This document shows positions 1-8,178 of a DNA stretch of 64,000 nt, one piece after another. Positions within the stretch are counted from its first letter, which is position 1, and each line of letters opens with the position of its first letter. A model generated the notes under the pieces. The model saw nothing but the letters and a program-made list of their open reading frames with translations, did not search any database and was not told the DNA's origin. This DNA comes from Asanoa siamensis (GTDB lineage: Bacteria > Actinomycetota > Actinomycetes > Mycobacteriales > Micromonosporaceae). The stretch is taken from contig NZ_BONE01000026.1 of NCBI RefSeq assembly GCF_016862555.1, forward strand, positions 41,348-105,347, written 5' to 3'. Made by a program: the position numbers and the translations under genes.

Positions 1-253
1 GCTGCAGGCGGTCGCGCAGGTCTTCCCGTTCTACTGGCTCGGCCTCGGCATGCGCGCGGCCCTGCTCCCGGACGCGGCCGTGGTGGTCGAGATCGGCGAC
101 TCCGGGCGCCACCTGGAGACGCTCGGCGTGCTCGGCGCCTGGGCGGTCGCGGGGCTGCTGCTCGCGCCGCCGGTGCTGCGCCGGATGGCCCGGCGGGAGT
201 CCGGCTCGCTGGTGGCGGCCCGACGCGACCGCGCGCTGCAGCGCGTGGGGTGA
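1..253 (+). CDS. ABC-2 type transporter permease, C-terminal part (runs off left edge)
   Basis: The open frame begins at base 2 and its start lies outside the window. About 83 residues are visible, and the segment FPFYWLGLGMRAALLPDAA is typical of the end of DrrB-like ABC-2 export permeases in actinomycetes. A hydrophobic helix follows (LGVLGAWAVAGLLLAPPVL), then a basic cytoplasmic tail (RRMARRESGS). By family it would be the membrane subunit of a drug or lipid exporter, with its ATPase upstream and out of view. The stop at 251-253 is 13 bp before the next gene, so read-through into it is likely. The family call rests on the tail only. Confidence 0.75.
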   Translation, partial: LQAVAQVFPFYWLGLGMRAALLPDAAVVVEIGDSGRHLETLGVLGAWAVAGLLLAPPVLRRMARRESGSLVAARRDRALQRVG

Positions 254-266
254 TAGGAAGCTCCGC

Positions 267-824
267 ATGCCCGCACTCGTGTCACCCACCGCCGACGTCC
301 ACGACTCGTTCCGCACCGCCATGGCCGAGTTCCAAGCCGAGGGGCGGGGCGCACCCGACGACGAGTCCATGATCGGGCGAGAGATCAGGGAGTACGGCGA
401 CCGCTGGGCGGACCCGGCCGTGTTCCGGGCCTACGTCGACGCGCTGCGCGCCGATGCCCTCGAGGAGTCGCCCCGGCCGGCGCACTTCGTCCCGGCCACG
501 ACCCTCTGGTGGGTCGACGGCACCGACTACCTCGGCCGGCTCGCCATCCGCCACCGGCTCACCGACTGGCTGCGCGAGTACGGCGGGCACATCGGGTACG
601 ACGTGCGGGCGACCGCCCGCCGGCGCGGTCACGCGACCGCGATGCTGCGGGCCGCGCTGCCCACGGCCCACGCGCTCGGCATCCCGTCGGCGCTGGTCAC
701 CTGCGACGTCGACAACGTCGGCTCGCGCAAGGTGATCGAGGCGAACGGCGGCGTGCTCGAGGACGAACGCCACGGAAAACTCCGCTTCTGGGTGCCGACG
801 GCGCCGGTAGGCTCGGCCCGGTGA
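267..824 (+). CDS. GNAT family N-acetyltransferase
   Basis: A 185-residue protein with a GNAT acetyl-CoA-binding core at about residues 110-165. GYDVRATARRRGHATAMLRA is motif A (the R/Q-x-x-G-x-G/A loop), followed by TCDVDNVGSRKVIEANGG, the usual N-x-x-S-x-x-x-x-x-x-x-G segment. It should transfer an acetyl group from acetyl-CoA to an amine; the substrate is unknown. The ATG follows GGAAG (257-261). The stop TGA overlaps the GTG start of the next gene, so the pair is probably translationally coupled. Confidence 0.85.
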   Translation: MPALVSPTADVHDSFRTAMAEFQAEGRGAPDDESMIGREIREYGDRWADPAVFRAYVDALRADALEESPRPAHFVPATTLWWVDGTDYLGRLAIRHRLTDWLREYGGHIGYDVRATARRRGHATAMLRAALPTAHALGIPSALVTCDVDNVGSRKVIEANGGVLEDERHGKLRFWVPTAPVGSAR

Positions 825-1156
825 TCTACAAGCTGCTGGCCACCGCGGAGTGGCGCGCCGCCGAGGCCGCCGGGGTCTACGAGGGTTCCGACTTCGACCG
901 CGGCGACGGCTTCATCCACTTCTCGGCGGCCGACCAGGTCGTGGAGACGGCGGCCCGGGTGTTCGCCGGCCAGACCGACCTGACGATGCTCGCCGTCGAC
1001 CCCGACGTGCTCGGCCCGGCCCTGCGCTGGGAGGTCTCCCGCGGCGGCGCCCTGTTCCCGCACCTCTACGGGCCGATGCCCCTGACGGCGGTGGTCGCGG
1101 TGATCAGCCTGCGCGACGACATCCCGGTCGACCAGGCGGTGGCGGCCGCTCTGTAG
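821..1156 (+). CDS. DUF952 family protein
   Basis: A 111-residue protein starting at GTG 821, which overlaps the upstream GNAT stop (GTGA). It has the DUF952 pattern: an N-terminal IYKLLATAEWRAAEAAGVY, a central DGFIHFSAADQVVETA, and FPHLYGPMPLTAVVAV near the end. The family is small, cytosolic, found widely in bacteria and of unknown biochemical function. Longer frames starting further upstream would overlap the GNAT gene heavily, so the GTG at 821 is preferred. It converges on the hydrolase at 1157 with no spacer, leaving no room for a separate terminator. Confidence 0.85.
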   Translation: MIYKLLATAEWRAAEAAGVYEGSDFDRGDGFIHFSAADQVVETAARVFAGQTDLTMLAVDPDVLGPALRWEVSRGGALFPHLYGPMPLTAVVAVISLRDDIPVDQAVAAAL

Positions 1157-2032
1157 TCACAGCCGGATCAGGTCGGCGACCTCCTCGGGCAGGCCGGGCG
1201 AGGTCAGGACATGACCCATCCCGGCGACGACGTGCAGCACCGCGCCCGGGATCGCGGCGGCCAGGGCCTCGCCGTGGGCGAGCGGATAGACCGGGTCCTG
1301 GTCGCCGTGGACGATCGCGGTCGGGGCGGTGATCGACGACAGCGGGGCGCGCAGGTCGGGGGCGTCCAGCCACACGGCCCGGTGGTGGTTGGCGGCGGCC
1401 GCCGGGTCGGTGGCCCGGGACAGCGCCAGCTCCAGCATCGTGCGGGCGGCCGCCTCGTCGAACGGCCGGACGGGCCCGTTGAAGACCCGGAACAGGGCCA
1501 CGTCGGACTCCACACCCGGCGGCGGCCCGGCGGCCAGGTGCGCGAGGAACTCGGCCGACGGCGGAGGCAGGTCGTCGGGGTCGGCCGGCTCCCCGGCCCG
1601 GGCCCGCGCCCACGCGGCGCTCGGGTCATGACCCATCGGTGAGCTGGACAGCACCGTCAACGACCGGACCCGTTCCGGGGCGTGCACCGCCAGCCACTGC
1701 GCGATGATGCCCCCGAGGGAGGCCCCGGCCACGTGGGCGGAGCCGAGGTCGTAACCGTCCAGCACGGCCAGGCAGTCGCGGGCCAGGTCCGGGATCGTGT
1801 AGGGATCGGCGTCGAAGTCGACGACGCTGGACCGCCCGGTGTCCCGATGGTCGAACCGGATCACCTGGACGCCCCGCGCGACGAGCCGCGCCACCAGCTC
1901 GTCGGGGCAGCTGACGCCCTGCGCGGCGGACCCCATGACCATCAGCACCGCGGGCAGCGCGGGATCGCCGACCCGCTCGGTCCAGATCCGCAGCGGCCCG
2001 GAGTCGACGAACCGCTCCCGCACGTCCAGCAT
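1157..2032 (-). CDS. alpha/beta fold hydrolase
   Basis: A 291-residue serine hydrolase. The nucleophile elbow GASLGG lies near residue 104, the acid loop is HGDQDPVYPL and the catalytic His is in GMGHVL near the C-terminus. FDHRDTGRSS precedes the nucleophile. This arrangement is typical of the epoxide-hydrolase / RdmC-like esterase branch. There is no signal peptide, so it should be cytosolic. The substrate cannot be read. It is transcribed alone, with hairpins starting 57 bp upstream of its start codon. Confidence 0.85.
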   Translation of the reverse strand: MLDVRERFVDSGPLRIWTERVGDPALPAVLMVMGSAAQGVSCPDELVARLVARGVQVIRFDHRDTGRSSVVDFDADPYTIPDLARDCLAVLDGYDLGSAHVAGASLGGIIAQWLAVHAPERVRSLTVLSSSPMGHDPSAAWARARAGEPADPDDLPPPSAEFLAHLAAGPPPGVESDVALFRVFNGPVRPFDEAAARTMLELALSRATDPAAAANHHRAVWLDAPDLRAPLSSITAPTAIVHGDQDPVYPLAHGEALAAAIPGAVLHVVAGMGHVLTSPGLPEEVADLIRL

Positions 2033-2088
2033 GCGGGCACGGTAGCGGCCGCCCGCCGCCGGACGCCCGCCATTTAGCGAGCGAAGGC

Positions 2089-2162
2089 GGGTTCCCGCAG
2101 GCTGTCGGCCCGCGGGAACCCGCGCGTAGGCGGTTCCCGCAGGCCGTTGGCCCGCGGGAACC
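2089..2162. repeat. two tandem near-identical hairpins
   Basis: Two inverted repeats in tandem. The first has perfect 10-bp arms at 2089-2098 and 2112-2121 with a 13-nt loop. The second has 9-bp arms at 2132-2140 and 2154-2162, also with a 13-nt loop. The arms read GGTTCCCGC / GCGGGAACC and the loops differ at only two positions. They lie downstream of the GH81 gene (stop at 2171) and upstream of the hydrolase start. They could act as a terminator for the GH81 gene or belong to a dispersed palindromic repeat family; no T-run follows. Confidence 0.75.
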
Positions 2163-2170
2163 CCTGCCTG

Positions 2171-5128
2171 TCAGGAGACCGTGAACGGCACGGTCACCGT
2201 GGACTGCCTCCCCTCCGTGGCGGTGGCGTCCACCCGGACCGTCGTCGGGGCGTTGCCGATCGCGTTCCAGACCTCGAGCTTCGCGCAGCCGCCCGTCATC
2301 GCGGCGAGCGTGCCCGACGACGACCGCAGCCCCGCCGCCTGCGTGTAGGCCTCGGTGCCGGGCACCGGATCCGTGGCGAAGTAGGCGTACGTCTCCACCC
2401 GGCTGAACGTGCCCGTGCCGGCCGGGTCGTACGAGACCCGGGCCTGCACGCCCTGCGCCACCGCTCCCCCGGCGTCCACGTGGAGCTGGAACGCCGTCGT
2501 GCCGCTGACCGGGCCGCGCAGCCCGCACAGCGTGAACGTGGCCGGGTTGTGCGGCGTGCCGTCCCAGTTGCCGTTGGCCGCCGCCAGCGTGACGGTGGTC
2601 GCCGCGCCACCGGCCGATGTGGACAACGCACCGCCCGAGCGGACGAGCAACCGGTTCGAGCCCACCGGCGGGTTGCTCGTGGGCGGGTTGCTCGTCGGCG
2701 GGTTCGACGTCGGCGGGTTCGAGGTCGGCGGGTCCGTCGGTCCGCCGGTCGGCGGGTTCGACACCCCGCCGCCACCGCTCCAGGTGAACGCGCCGGTCGT
2801 CGCCGTGCGGCCGCCGGCCACCGTGAGCGTGCGCCCGTCCGAGAACCGCACCGTCACCGGGTTGGCCGTCGCGTTCGTCGCCACGTAGGTCCGCGCGCCG
2901 TTCTTCGTGAACACCGCGTACAGCGGCGTGTCCGCCGTGACGGAGGTGTCGACCGTGCCGAGCGCGGCGACGTTGCGCAGCCAGTGGAACGTGTGCGCCC
3001 GCGTCTCGCCGTCCTCCGGCGGATAGCCCGGGTTCGCCCGCCACGCCGCCAGGGCCGCGTCACCGGCACCGCCCGAGCCCAGGGCGCGGAACGACCAGAG
3101 CACGTCCGGCCAGACGGTCGGTTGCCCGCCGTTGTTGCGGACCAGCTCGTCCCAGTTGGTGTTCACATAGGACGGCCGCTGGCCCAGGTAGAGCGACCCG
3201 CCCGTGATCGGCAGCAGGTTGATGCCCTGGATCATCTCGGGCTCGCCGCTGAACCATGTGGCGTACGCGCCGCCGTCGCCCCAGACCATGCCGACCGTGC
3301 TGTGCCCGAACGCCGCCGGGTAGTTGCTGTCCGACGAGTCGAACCAGTACTCCTGGATCGCCTGCGCCTGGGTCGTGTAGATGAACAGGCCCGCGTCGCG
3401 GACCGCGGGCTGGCCCGTCGCGATGCCCCACTGGATGAGGGCGTTGGCGAAGTTCATGCCCTCCGACGACGACTCCTGGTTGTTGCCCGCGCCGAACGCG
3501 CCGTGCCCGGCGGCCCAGTCGTGCCCGGCGTAGATGTCGAAGTCGCGCAGGAACGGGAACATGGTGTCGGACCGCTGCCAGCTGTTGGCGTCGCGGATCA
3601 GCAGGTTGACCATCGCGCCGTACTGCGACTGCGCCGCCCACCCCGGGTCGAACCGGGCCAGCGTGGCGGCCGCCGCGATGAAGTAGCCGTAGTGGAAGTG
3701 GTGGTCGTTGAGCTCCGTGTCGGACCCGTACGAGGCCGGGTAGCCGACCAGCGTGCCCCAGGCGGCGTCGTACGCGAAGACGCGCTGTGTCTTGCCCGCC
3801 GAGGCGGTGAACCAGTCGGTGAGCCGCGTGCGGATCGCCGAGAGCATCCGGTCCCGCTGGGTGGTGCGCCCGAGCTGGTCGGCGATCTCGGCGAGGCGGG
3901 CGGCCCGGCCGAGACCCTTGCCGGTCCAGTAGGTGTCGTTGCCCACGCCGGCCAGCGGGTCGCCGTTGGCCACCTGGTCGAGCAGCGTGCCCAGGGTGGT
4001 CAGGTCGGCGCCGGTCGACGTGGCGACGGCCGGGACCTCGGGCAGCACGCCGTTGAACCGGATGGCGGTGGTGAAGGACGAGACCCCGACGAGGGTACGC
4101 ATCGGCCCGCGCGCGGAGACGTAGGTCGGGGTGATCGGCGTACCCGAGGCGAGGTTCTTCCACTGGTGCGGGTAGAGGCTCGCGACCGTGCCTCCGCCGG
4201 AGCCCTCGCGGGCGGTGGTGGCGAACGCGTAGGTCGCGTTGACGCTGCTGGTCGCCTGGTTGAACGACCAGCTCACCGTGGTGCCGGTGACGTGCCGGTG
4301 CGCGTAGGTCGCGTAGCTGTCGGCCAGCGCGGTCCGCTCGGCCGCCGGCGTCGACGTGGTCGTCGGCAGCAGCGCCACCGACAGGTAACCCCGACCGGCC
4401 AGTGTGGACGTGATCGTGGTGCCGCTGACGGTCCAGGTGGCACCGGTCGGCGCGAACGCGACGTAGTCGTGCCCGCGCATCGTGAAGCCGACCCGGTTGC
4501 CGCTGTTGACCCAGACGGCCGGCGTGCTCGGGAACGAGAGCACCGCGTTGCCGCCGGTCACCTGGGCGTACACGAACGGCAGGCCGTGCCCGATCGTCGC
4601 GCGCAGGGTGCGGCCGTTGCCGGCCCAGTACGGCGAGACGGTCCAGTCGGTCCAACCGTCCACCTTGACGTCGGGCGAGCTGAGCCCGGCGACGCCGAGG
4701 GTGAACTCCCGGCTGTACGGGTAGTGGTACTCCCCCACGGTCGTCGGCGTGCCCGAGATCGTGGGCGTGGTGGTGTAAGAGACGCCGAGGCCGTCGCCGG
4801 CCGGCTGGAACGACATCGGGTGCGCGTGCAGCGGCGCCGAGAACTGACAGCTCGCGTTGTCGCGCTTGTAGAGCAGCGACGACCACCAGTCGTTGGTCGG
4901 CACCGCCCCGGCAGGCGCGTTGCCGGTGACGTAGAGGCGGGGGTTCGCGGAGACGCCGGCGCAGGCGACGGGCGCCGCGCCGCCGGCGGGACGGCTGGTG
5001 GCGTAGCTGCCGGCGCCCAGCGGTGCCGCGCCGGCGGGGTCGAGCATCGTGAACGAGAGGGCCGTGGTCACCAGGGCCACGGCGAGGACGGCGGCCGGCG
5101 CGCGCCACCGATGAGAGAACGGTTTCAT
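2171..5128 (-). CDS. secreted GH81 endo-beta-1,3-glucanase with Pro/Thr linker and C-terminal CBM-like module
   Basis: A 985-residue secreted enzyme predicted to cut beta-1,3-glucan (laminarin, fungal wall). A signal peptide covers residues 1 to about 35, ending AGAA. The GH81 catalytic region runs from about 60 to 700. The family signatures DHHFHYGYF (about residue 472) and NQESSSEGMN (about 551) hold the conserved acidic residues. A Gly/Pro/Thr linker of repeated SNPPT units (about 786-824) leads to a roughly 160-residue C-terminal domain that resembles CBM56-type beta-1,3-glucan binders; that last call is tentative. The start was chosen at ATG 5128 because it has a GGAGG 7-8 nt upstream and begins the signal peptide; the open frame itself runs further upstream. 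A LacI-type palindrome lies about 90 bp upstream. Confidence 0.92.
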   Translation of the reverse strand: MKPFSHRWRAPAAVLAVALVTTALSFTMLDPAGAAPLGAGSYATSRPAGGAAPVACAGVSANPRLYVTGNAPAGAVPTNDWWSSLLYKRDNASCQFSAPLHAHPMSFQPAGDGLGVSYTTTPTISGTPTTVGEYHYPYSREFTLGVAGLSSPDVKVDGWTDWTVSPYWAGNGRTLRATIGHGLPFVYAQVTGGNAVLSFPSTPAVWVNSGNRVGFTMRGHDYVAFAPTGATWTVSGTTITSTLAGRGYLSVALLPTTTSTPAAERTALADSYATYAHRHVTGTTVSWSFNQATSSVNATYAFATTAREGSGGGTVASLYPHQWKNLASGTPITPTYVSARGPMRTLVGVSSFTTAIRFNGVLPEVPAVATSTGADLTTLGTLLDQVANGDPLAGVGNDTYWTGKGLGRAARLAEIADQLGRTTQRDRMLSAIRTRLTDWFTASAGKTQRVFAYDAAWGTLVGYPASYGSDTELNDHHFHYGYFIAAAATLARFDPGWAAQSQYGAMVNLLIRDANSWQRSDTMFPFLRDFDIYAGHDWAAGHGAFGAGNNQESSSEGMNFANALIQWGIATGQPAVRDAGLFIYTTQAQAIQEYWFDSSDSNYPAAFGHSTVGMVWGDGGAYATWFSGEPEMIQGINLLPITGGSLYLGQRPSYVNTNWDELVRNNGGQPTVWPDVLWSFRALGSGGAGDAALAAWRANPGYPPEDGETRAHTFHWLRNVAALGTVDTSVTADTPLYAVFTKNGARTYVATNATANPVTVRFSDGRTLTVAGGRTATTGAFTWSGGGGVSNPPTGGPTDPPTSNPPTSNPPTSNPPTSNPPVGSNRLLVRSGGALSTSAGGAATTVTLAAANGNWDGTPHNPATFTLCGLRGPVSGTTAFQLHVDAGGAVAQGVQARVSYDPAGTGTFSRVETYAYFATDPVPGTEAYTQAAGLRSSSGTLAAMTGGCAKLEVWNAIGNAPTTVRVDATATEGRQSTVTVPFTVS

Positions 5129-5215
5129 GGTGCCTCCGGGGACGGTCGGGGGCGTTCTATTGCAGAGCAGGTCACCAAACCCAGCGGCGGATGTCAATGG
5201 CATCTCAGTGGGCGA

Positions 5216-5227
5216 GAGAGCGCTCTC
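5216..5227. promoter_or_regulatory. 12-bp perfect palindrome, LacI-type operator candidate for the GH81 gene
   Basis: GAGAGCGCTCTC is a perfect palindrome with the central CG typical of LacI-family operators; CebR-type boxes in actinomycetes have the form GGGAGCGCTCCC. It lies 88 bp upstream of the GH81 start and overlaps the stop codon of the upstream STAND gene. Repression by a sugar-responsive LacI protein, relieved by glucan oligosaccharides, would fit the enzyme, but that is inference. A LacI gene exists at 38748 but is 33 kb away and may not be the partner. Confidence 0.55.
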
Positions 5228-7769
5228 ACAGGGTGGCCAGCTCCAGCACGTCGTCCAGGGCCAGCGCGGCGCCGCCGGTGGTGAGACGGCGGTACGGCTC
5301 GTCCCCGAGGCTGGCCCGCAACCGCCGGCCGGTCTGCGCGTGGTCCTCCCGGTCCACACCCCACATGTCGGTCCCGGCCGTCCCGCGCACGCCCTCGGCG
5401 GCACCGAACAGCGTCGCGGCCCGGTCGGTGTCACCGGTCCGCTCCGCCACGGCGGCGAGCCCGTCCAGCGCCCGCGGGATCGTCTCCCGGCTGCCGAACG
5501 CGACCGCCCGCTCGAGGGCCTCCCCGAACTGCCGGCCGGCCAGCGCGAGGTCGCCCGTGTGCAGGTGCGCCAGCGCGAGCCCGATGAGCCCGTTGCTGAA
5601 CAGCACGTCGTCCTGCGCCTCACGGGCGTCCCGCACACCGGCCTCGAGCAGCGGGATCGCGGCGTCCTCCCGGTGCATGGTCACCCGGGCGAGGCCGAGC
5701 GAGAGCTGGGCCAGCAGGAGCCACCACCGGTCGTCGAGCCGGCGGAACGTGTCGACGGCGGAGCGCAGCTCCCGGTCGGCCTCGTCGGGGTCCGTCGCGG
5801 CGTCGATCGTGCCGAACACGAGTGACGCGGTGGCCGCCCCGCGCTCGTCGCCGCGCGCGACGAAATGCGCGCGGGCCGCCGGCAGCACCTCCGCCGCCCG
5901 GCCGTAGTCGGCGCGCAGGAACGCCAGCATGCCGAGCACGAGCTGGGCGTTGGCCCGGTCGTCGGCGCTCAGGTCGGTCGCCAGCGCCCGGTCCATCGCC
6001 TCCTGGACGTCGACGGCGAGACCCTGGTCGAACAGCAGCGGCCAGATGGCCAGGCCCATGCCGACCGCCGACCCGGCGTCGCCGTTGTCGACGAACCAGC
6101 GCAGGGCGAGCCGGCAGTTGTCCCGGTCGGCCACACAGGTCAGCACCAGCGGCCGGATGCGGTCGTTGCCGGCGAGCGACGCGCCGATGTCGAAGGCCAG
6201 GCGGCGGAAGTGCTCCGCGTGCCGCTTGCGGAGCTGTTCGGCCTCACCGGTCCCCGCCAGGCGCTCGGTCGCGAAGTCGCGAACGACGTGAAGCATGCTG
6301 AACCGGGGCTCGCCGGGCACCGAGTGGTCCGGGCGCAGCAGCGCCTTGTCCACAAGGGACGACACGTCGTCGAACGCCGCGTCGCAGACCGTCTCCGCCG
6401 CGTCGAGGCGGAAGCTGCCGCCGAACACGCCGAGCCGGGCGAACAGCGTGCGGTCCGGCGGGTCGAGCAGGTCGTAGCTCCAGGCGATCGTCGAGCGCAG
6501 CGTGCGCTGCCGCGACGGCATGTCGCGGGCGCCTGCGCCGAGCGCGTCGAAGCTGCTGTCGAGTCGCGCCAGCAGGTCGGGCAGGTCCAGCAGCCGGGTC
6601 CGCGGCGCGGCCAGCTCGATGGCCAGCGGCAGGCCGTCGAGCCGTCGGCAGATCTCCGCGATGGTACGCACGGCGGACTCGTCCAACCGCAGCCGCACCC
6701 CGGCCGCCGCGGCCCGGTCGGCGAACAGCCGCACCGAGTCCGCCCTGCGCGCGGTGGCGGTGCTGTCGGCCCAGTCCGGCACGCCGAGCGTCGGCACCTC
6801 GAAGACGTGCTCGCCGGTGAGGTGCAGGGGTTCACGGCTGGTCGCCACCACGGTGAGCCGGGACGTCCGCGCGACGAGCTCGGCGACCATCGGCGCCACG
6901 TCCAGCACGTGCTCGAAGCCGTCGAGCAGCAGCAGGGTCCGGTGCCCGTCGACGGAGCCCGCCACCGCGTCGAGCACCGACAGGCCGGGTGTGTCGGGCA
7001 CGCCCAACGCGGCGGCGATCGCCGGCGGCACCTGGCGGGCCGAGGCGAGCTGGTCGACCTCCACCGTGGCCACGGACTCGAACCTGCGGGCGACGGCCGC
7101 CACGACCTCGACGGCGAGGCGGGTCTTGCCGATCCCGCCCGGCCCGGCCAGCGTCACCACCCGCGGGCCGGATCCGCGCAGCAGCGACCGCAGCTCCTTC
7201 TGCTCGCGCCGGCGCCCGATGAACGTGTTGGTCCCACCGAGCCGGCGCGGCGTGCGAACGGGCTCGACGGGTTCGGCGGGTTCGGCGGGTGCGGGTGCGC
7301 CGGTCGTCCCGCCGAAGCGTTCGCTGAGCAGCAGGGCGAGGTCGCCGCCGATCAGGCCGACCAGCTCGTCGGGGTGCGCGAACGTACGGTAGGAGACGCC
7401 GCCGCGGGCCACCCGCTCCAGCATCTCGGTCAGCCGCGGCTCGCGGTGCGGCGCCGGGCGCTGCACGTACACGAGCTGGGGTTTGCCCTTCGCGGCGAGG
7501 AACTCGTCCTCGAGGCCGGACACCTCGCGGCCCGGCTCGACCATGCCGTAGCTCTCGCCGTACATCGCGACGAAGACGTCGCTCTGGTCCAGGTAGGCGA
7601 GGTACAGGTCGCGCGGCGGGTACGGCCGGGCACCCAGCTCGAACATCACCGGCGTGAGGTGCAGCTGCTCGATGGCCCGCCGCGCGGCGACCCGGGCCTC
7701 CGACAGCTCGTTCATCGTCGAGCTGACGAAAACCCGCAACCGCTGGTCAGGCGTACGGATTTCGGGCAT
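5226..7769 (-). CDS. DUF4062 - NB-ARC ATPase - TPR protein (STAND family)
   Basis: An 847-residue multidomain signalling ATPase. Residues about 10-95 form a DUF4062 domain (RLRVFVSSTMNELSEAR; then YPPRDLYLAYLDQSDVFVAMY). An NB-ARC/AfsR-like ATPase follows, with Walker A GPGGIGKTRL near residue 210, Walker B LLLLDGFEHV and a GLPLAIELAA motif. The C-terminal third is TPR-like helical repeats. STAND proteins switch between ADP and ATP states on ligand binding. DUF4062 is an N-terminal, TIR-related domain of unknown activity. There is no recognisable DNA-binding domain. The start is ATG 7769; the open frame continues upstream without family similarity. Roles in regulation or in conflict/defence are both possible. 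Confidence 0.85.
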   Translation of the reverse strand: MPEIRTPDQRLRVFVSSTMNELSEARVAARRAIEQLHLTPVMFELGARPYPPRDLYLAYLDQSDVFVAMYGESYGMVEPGREVSGLEDEFLAAKGKPQLVYVQRPAPHREPRLTEMLERVARGGVSYRTFAHPDELVGLIGGDLALLLSERFGGTTGAPAPAEPAEPVEPVRTPRRLGGTNTFIGRRREQKELRSLLRGSGPRVVTLAGPGGIGKTRLAVEVVAAVARRFESVATVEVDQLASARQVPPAIAAALGVPDTPGLSVLDAVAGSVDGHRTLLLLDGFEHVLDVAPMVAELVARTSRLTVVATSREPLHLTGEHVFEVPTLGVPDWADSTATARRADSVRLFADRAAAAGVRLRLDESAVRTIAEICRRLDGLPLAIELAAPRTRLLDLPDLLARLDSSFDALGAGARDMPSRQRTLRSTIAWSYDLLDPPDRTLFARLGVFGGSFRLDAAETVCDAAFDDVSSLVDKALLRPDHSVPGEPRFSMLHVVRDFATERLAGTGEAEQLRKRHAEHFRRLAFDIGASLAGNDRIRPLVLTCVADRDNCRLALRWFVDNGDAGSAVGMGLAIWPLLFDQGLAVDVQEAMDRALATDLSADDRANAQLVLGMLAFLRADYGRAAEVLPAARAHFVARGDERGAATASLVFGTIDAATDPDEADRELRSAVDTFRRLDDRWWLLLAQLSLGLARVTMHREDAAIPLLEAGVRDAREAQDDVLFSNGLIGLALAHLHTGDLALAGRQFGEALERAVAFGSRETIPRALDGLAAVAERTGDTDRAATLFGAAEGVRGTAGTDMWGVDREDHAQTGRRLRASLGDEPYRRLTTGGAALALDDVLELATL

Positions 7770-7871
7770 ATCGACCCCGTTGACCAGCCTATCCAGAGCC
7801 GCGGAGCCGGATGTCACGAATCGCGGGGCCGCTCGGTCCGTATCTGGTGAGTGGAAGCGAGGAGGGTGGCC

Positions 7872-8150
7872 ATGGTGTCGGAACCCCGCCTGCCCAGCGC
7901 GTTGCGGGCCGTCGTCGCCGAGCGGCGGCTGCTGGAGATCCTCGCGTACGGCCTGATCGGCGACCGGGAGGCCGCGGAGCACGCGGTCCGCGCCACGTAC
8001 GCGCGCTGGTACACGATGCCGCCGGCCGCGCGGGAACGCGTGGCGGACCCGCTGTCCTGGCTGGTCACCACGCTGGTGCGCGGCTGCGTCGTAGGACCGC
8101 GGCGCAGGGGTACGTGTCTGTGCACCGGCGCCCGGCGGCGGCGGTCGTAG
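7872..8150 (+). CDS. small sigma-70 region 2-like protein
   Basis: 92 residues from ATG 7872, with GGAGG 5-6 nt upstream. The stretch LLEILAYGLIGDREAAEHAV, then ATYARWYTMPP and DPLSWLVTTLVRGC, follows the helix pattern of ECF sigma region 2 (compare AYRMLGTVADAEDVVHDAW in the next gene). There is no region 4, and the protein ends in a basic tail (GPRRRGTC...RRRRS). It could be a truncated sigma paralogue, or a stand-alone core-binding or anti-sigma-like peptide. It stops just upstream of the ECF41 sigma gene and reads in the same direction. The good Shine-Dalgarno site argues that it is translated. Confidence 0.55.
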   Translation: MVSEPRLPSALRAVVAERRLLEILAYGLIGDREAAEHAVRATYARWYTMPPAARERVADPLSWLVTTLVRGCVVGPRRRGTCLCTGARRRRS

Positions 8151-8178
8151 AGCCATGCGAGGAACGGGGCGAACGGTG

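Noticed and set aside
2147..5284. Open frame of 1045 codons on the plus strand opposite the GH81 gene
   Set aside because: Arg/Gly/Val-rich shadow typical of high-GC antisense frames. The minus-strand frame has a signal peptide, GH81 motifs and a ribosome site.
5129..5638. N-terminal extension of the GH81 frame beyond ATG 5128
   Set aside because: The extension overlaps the STAND gene in another frame, has no family similarity, and would bury the signal peptide inside the protein.
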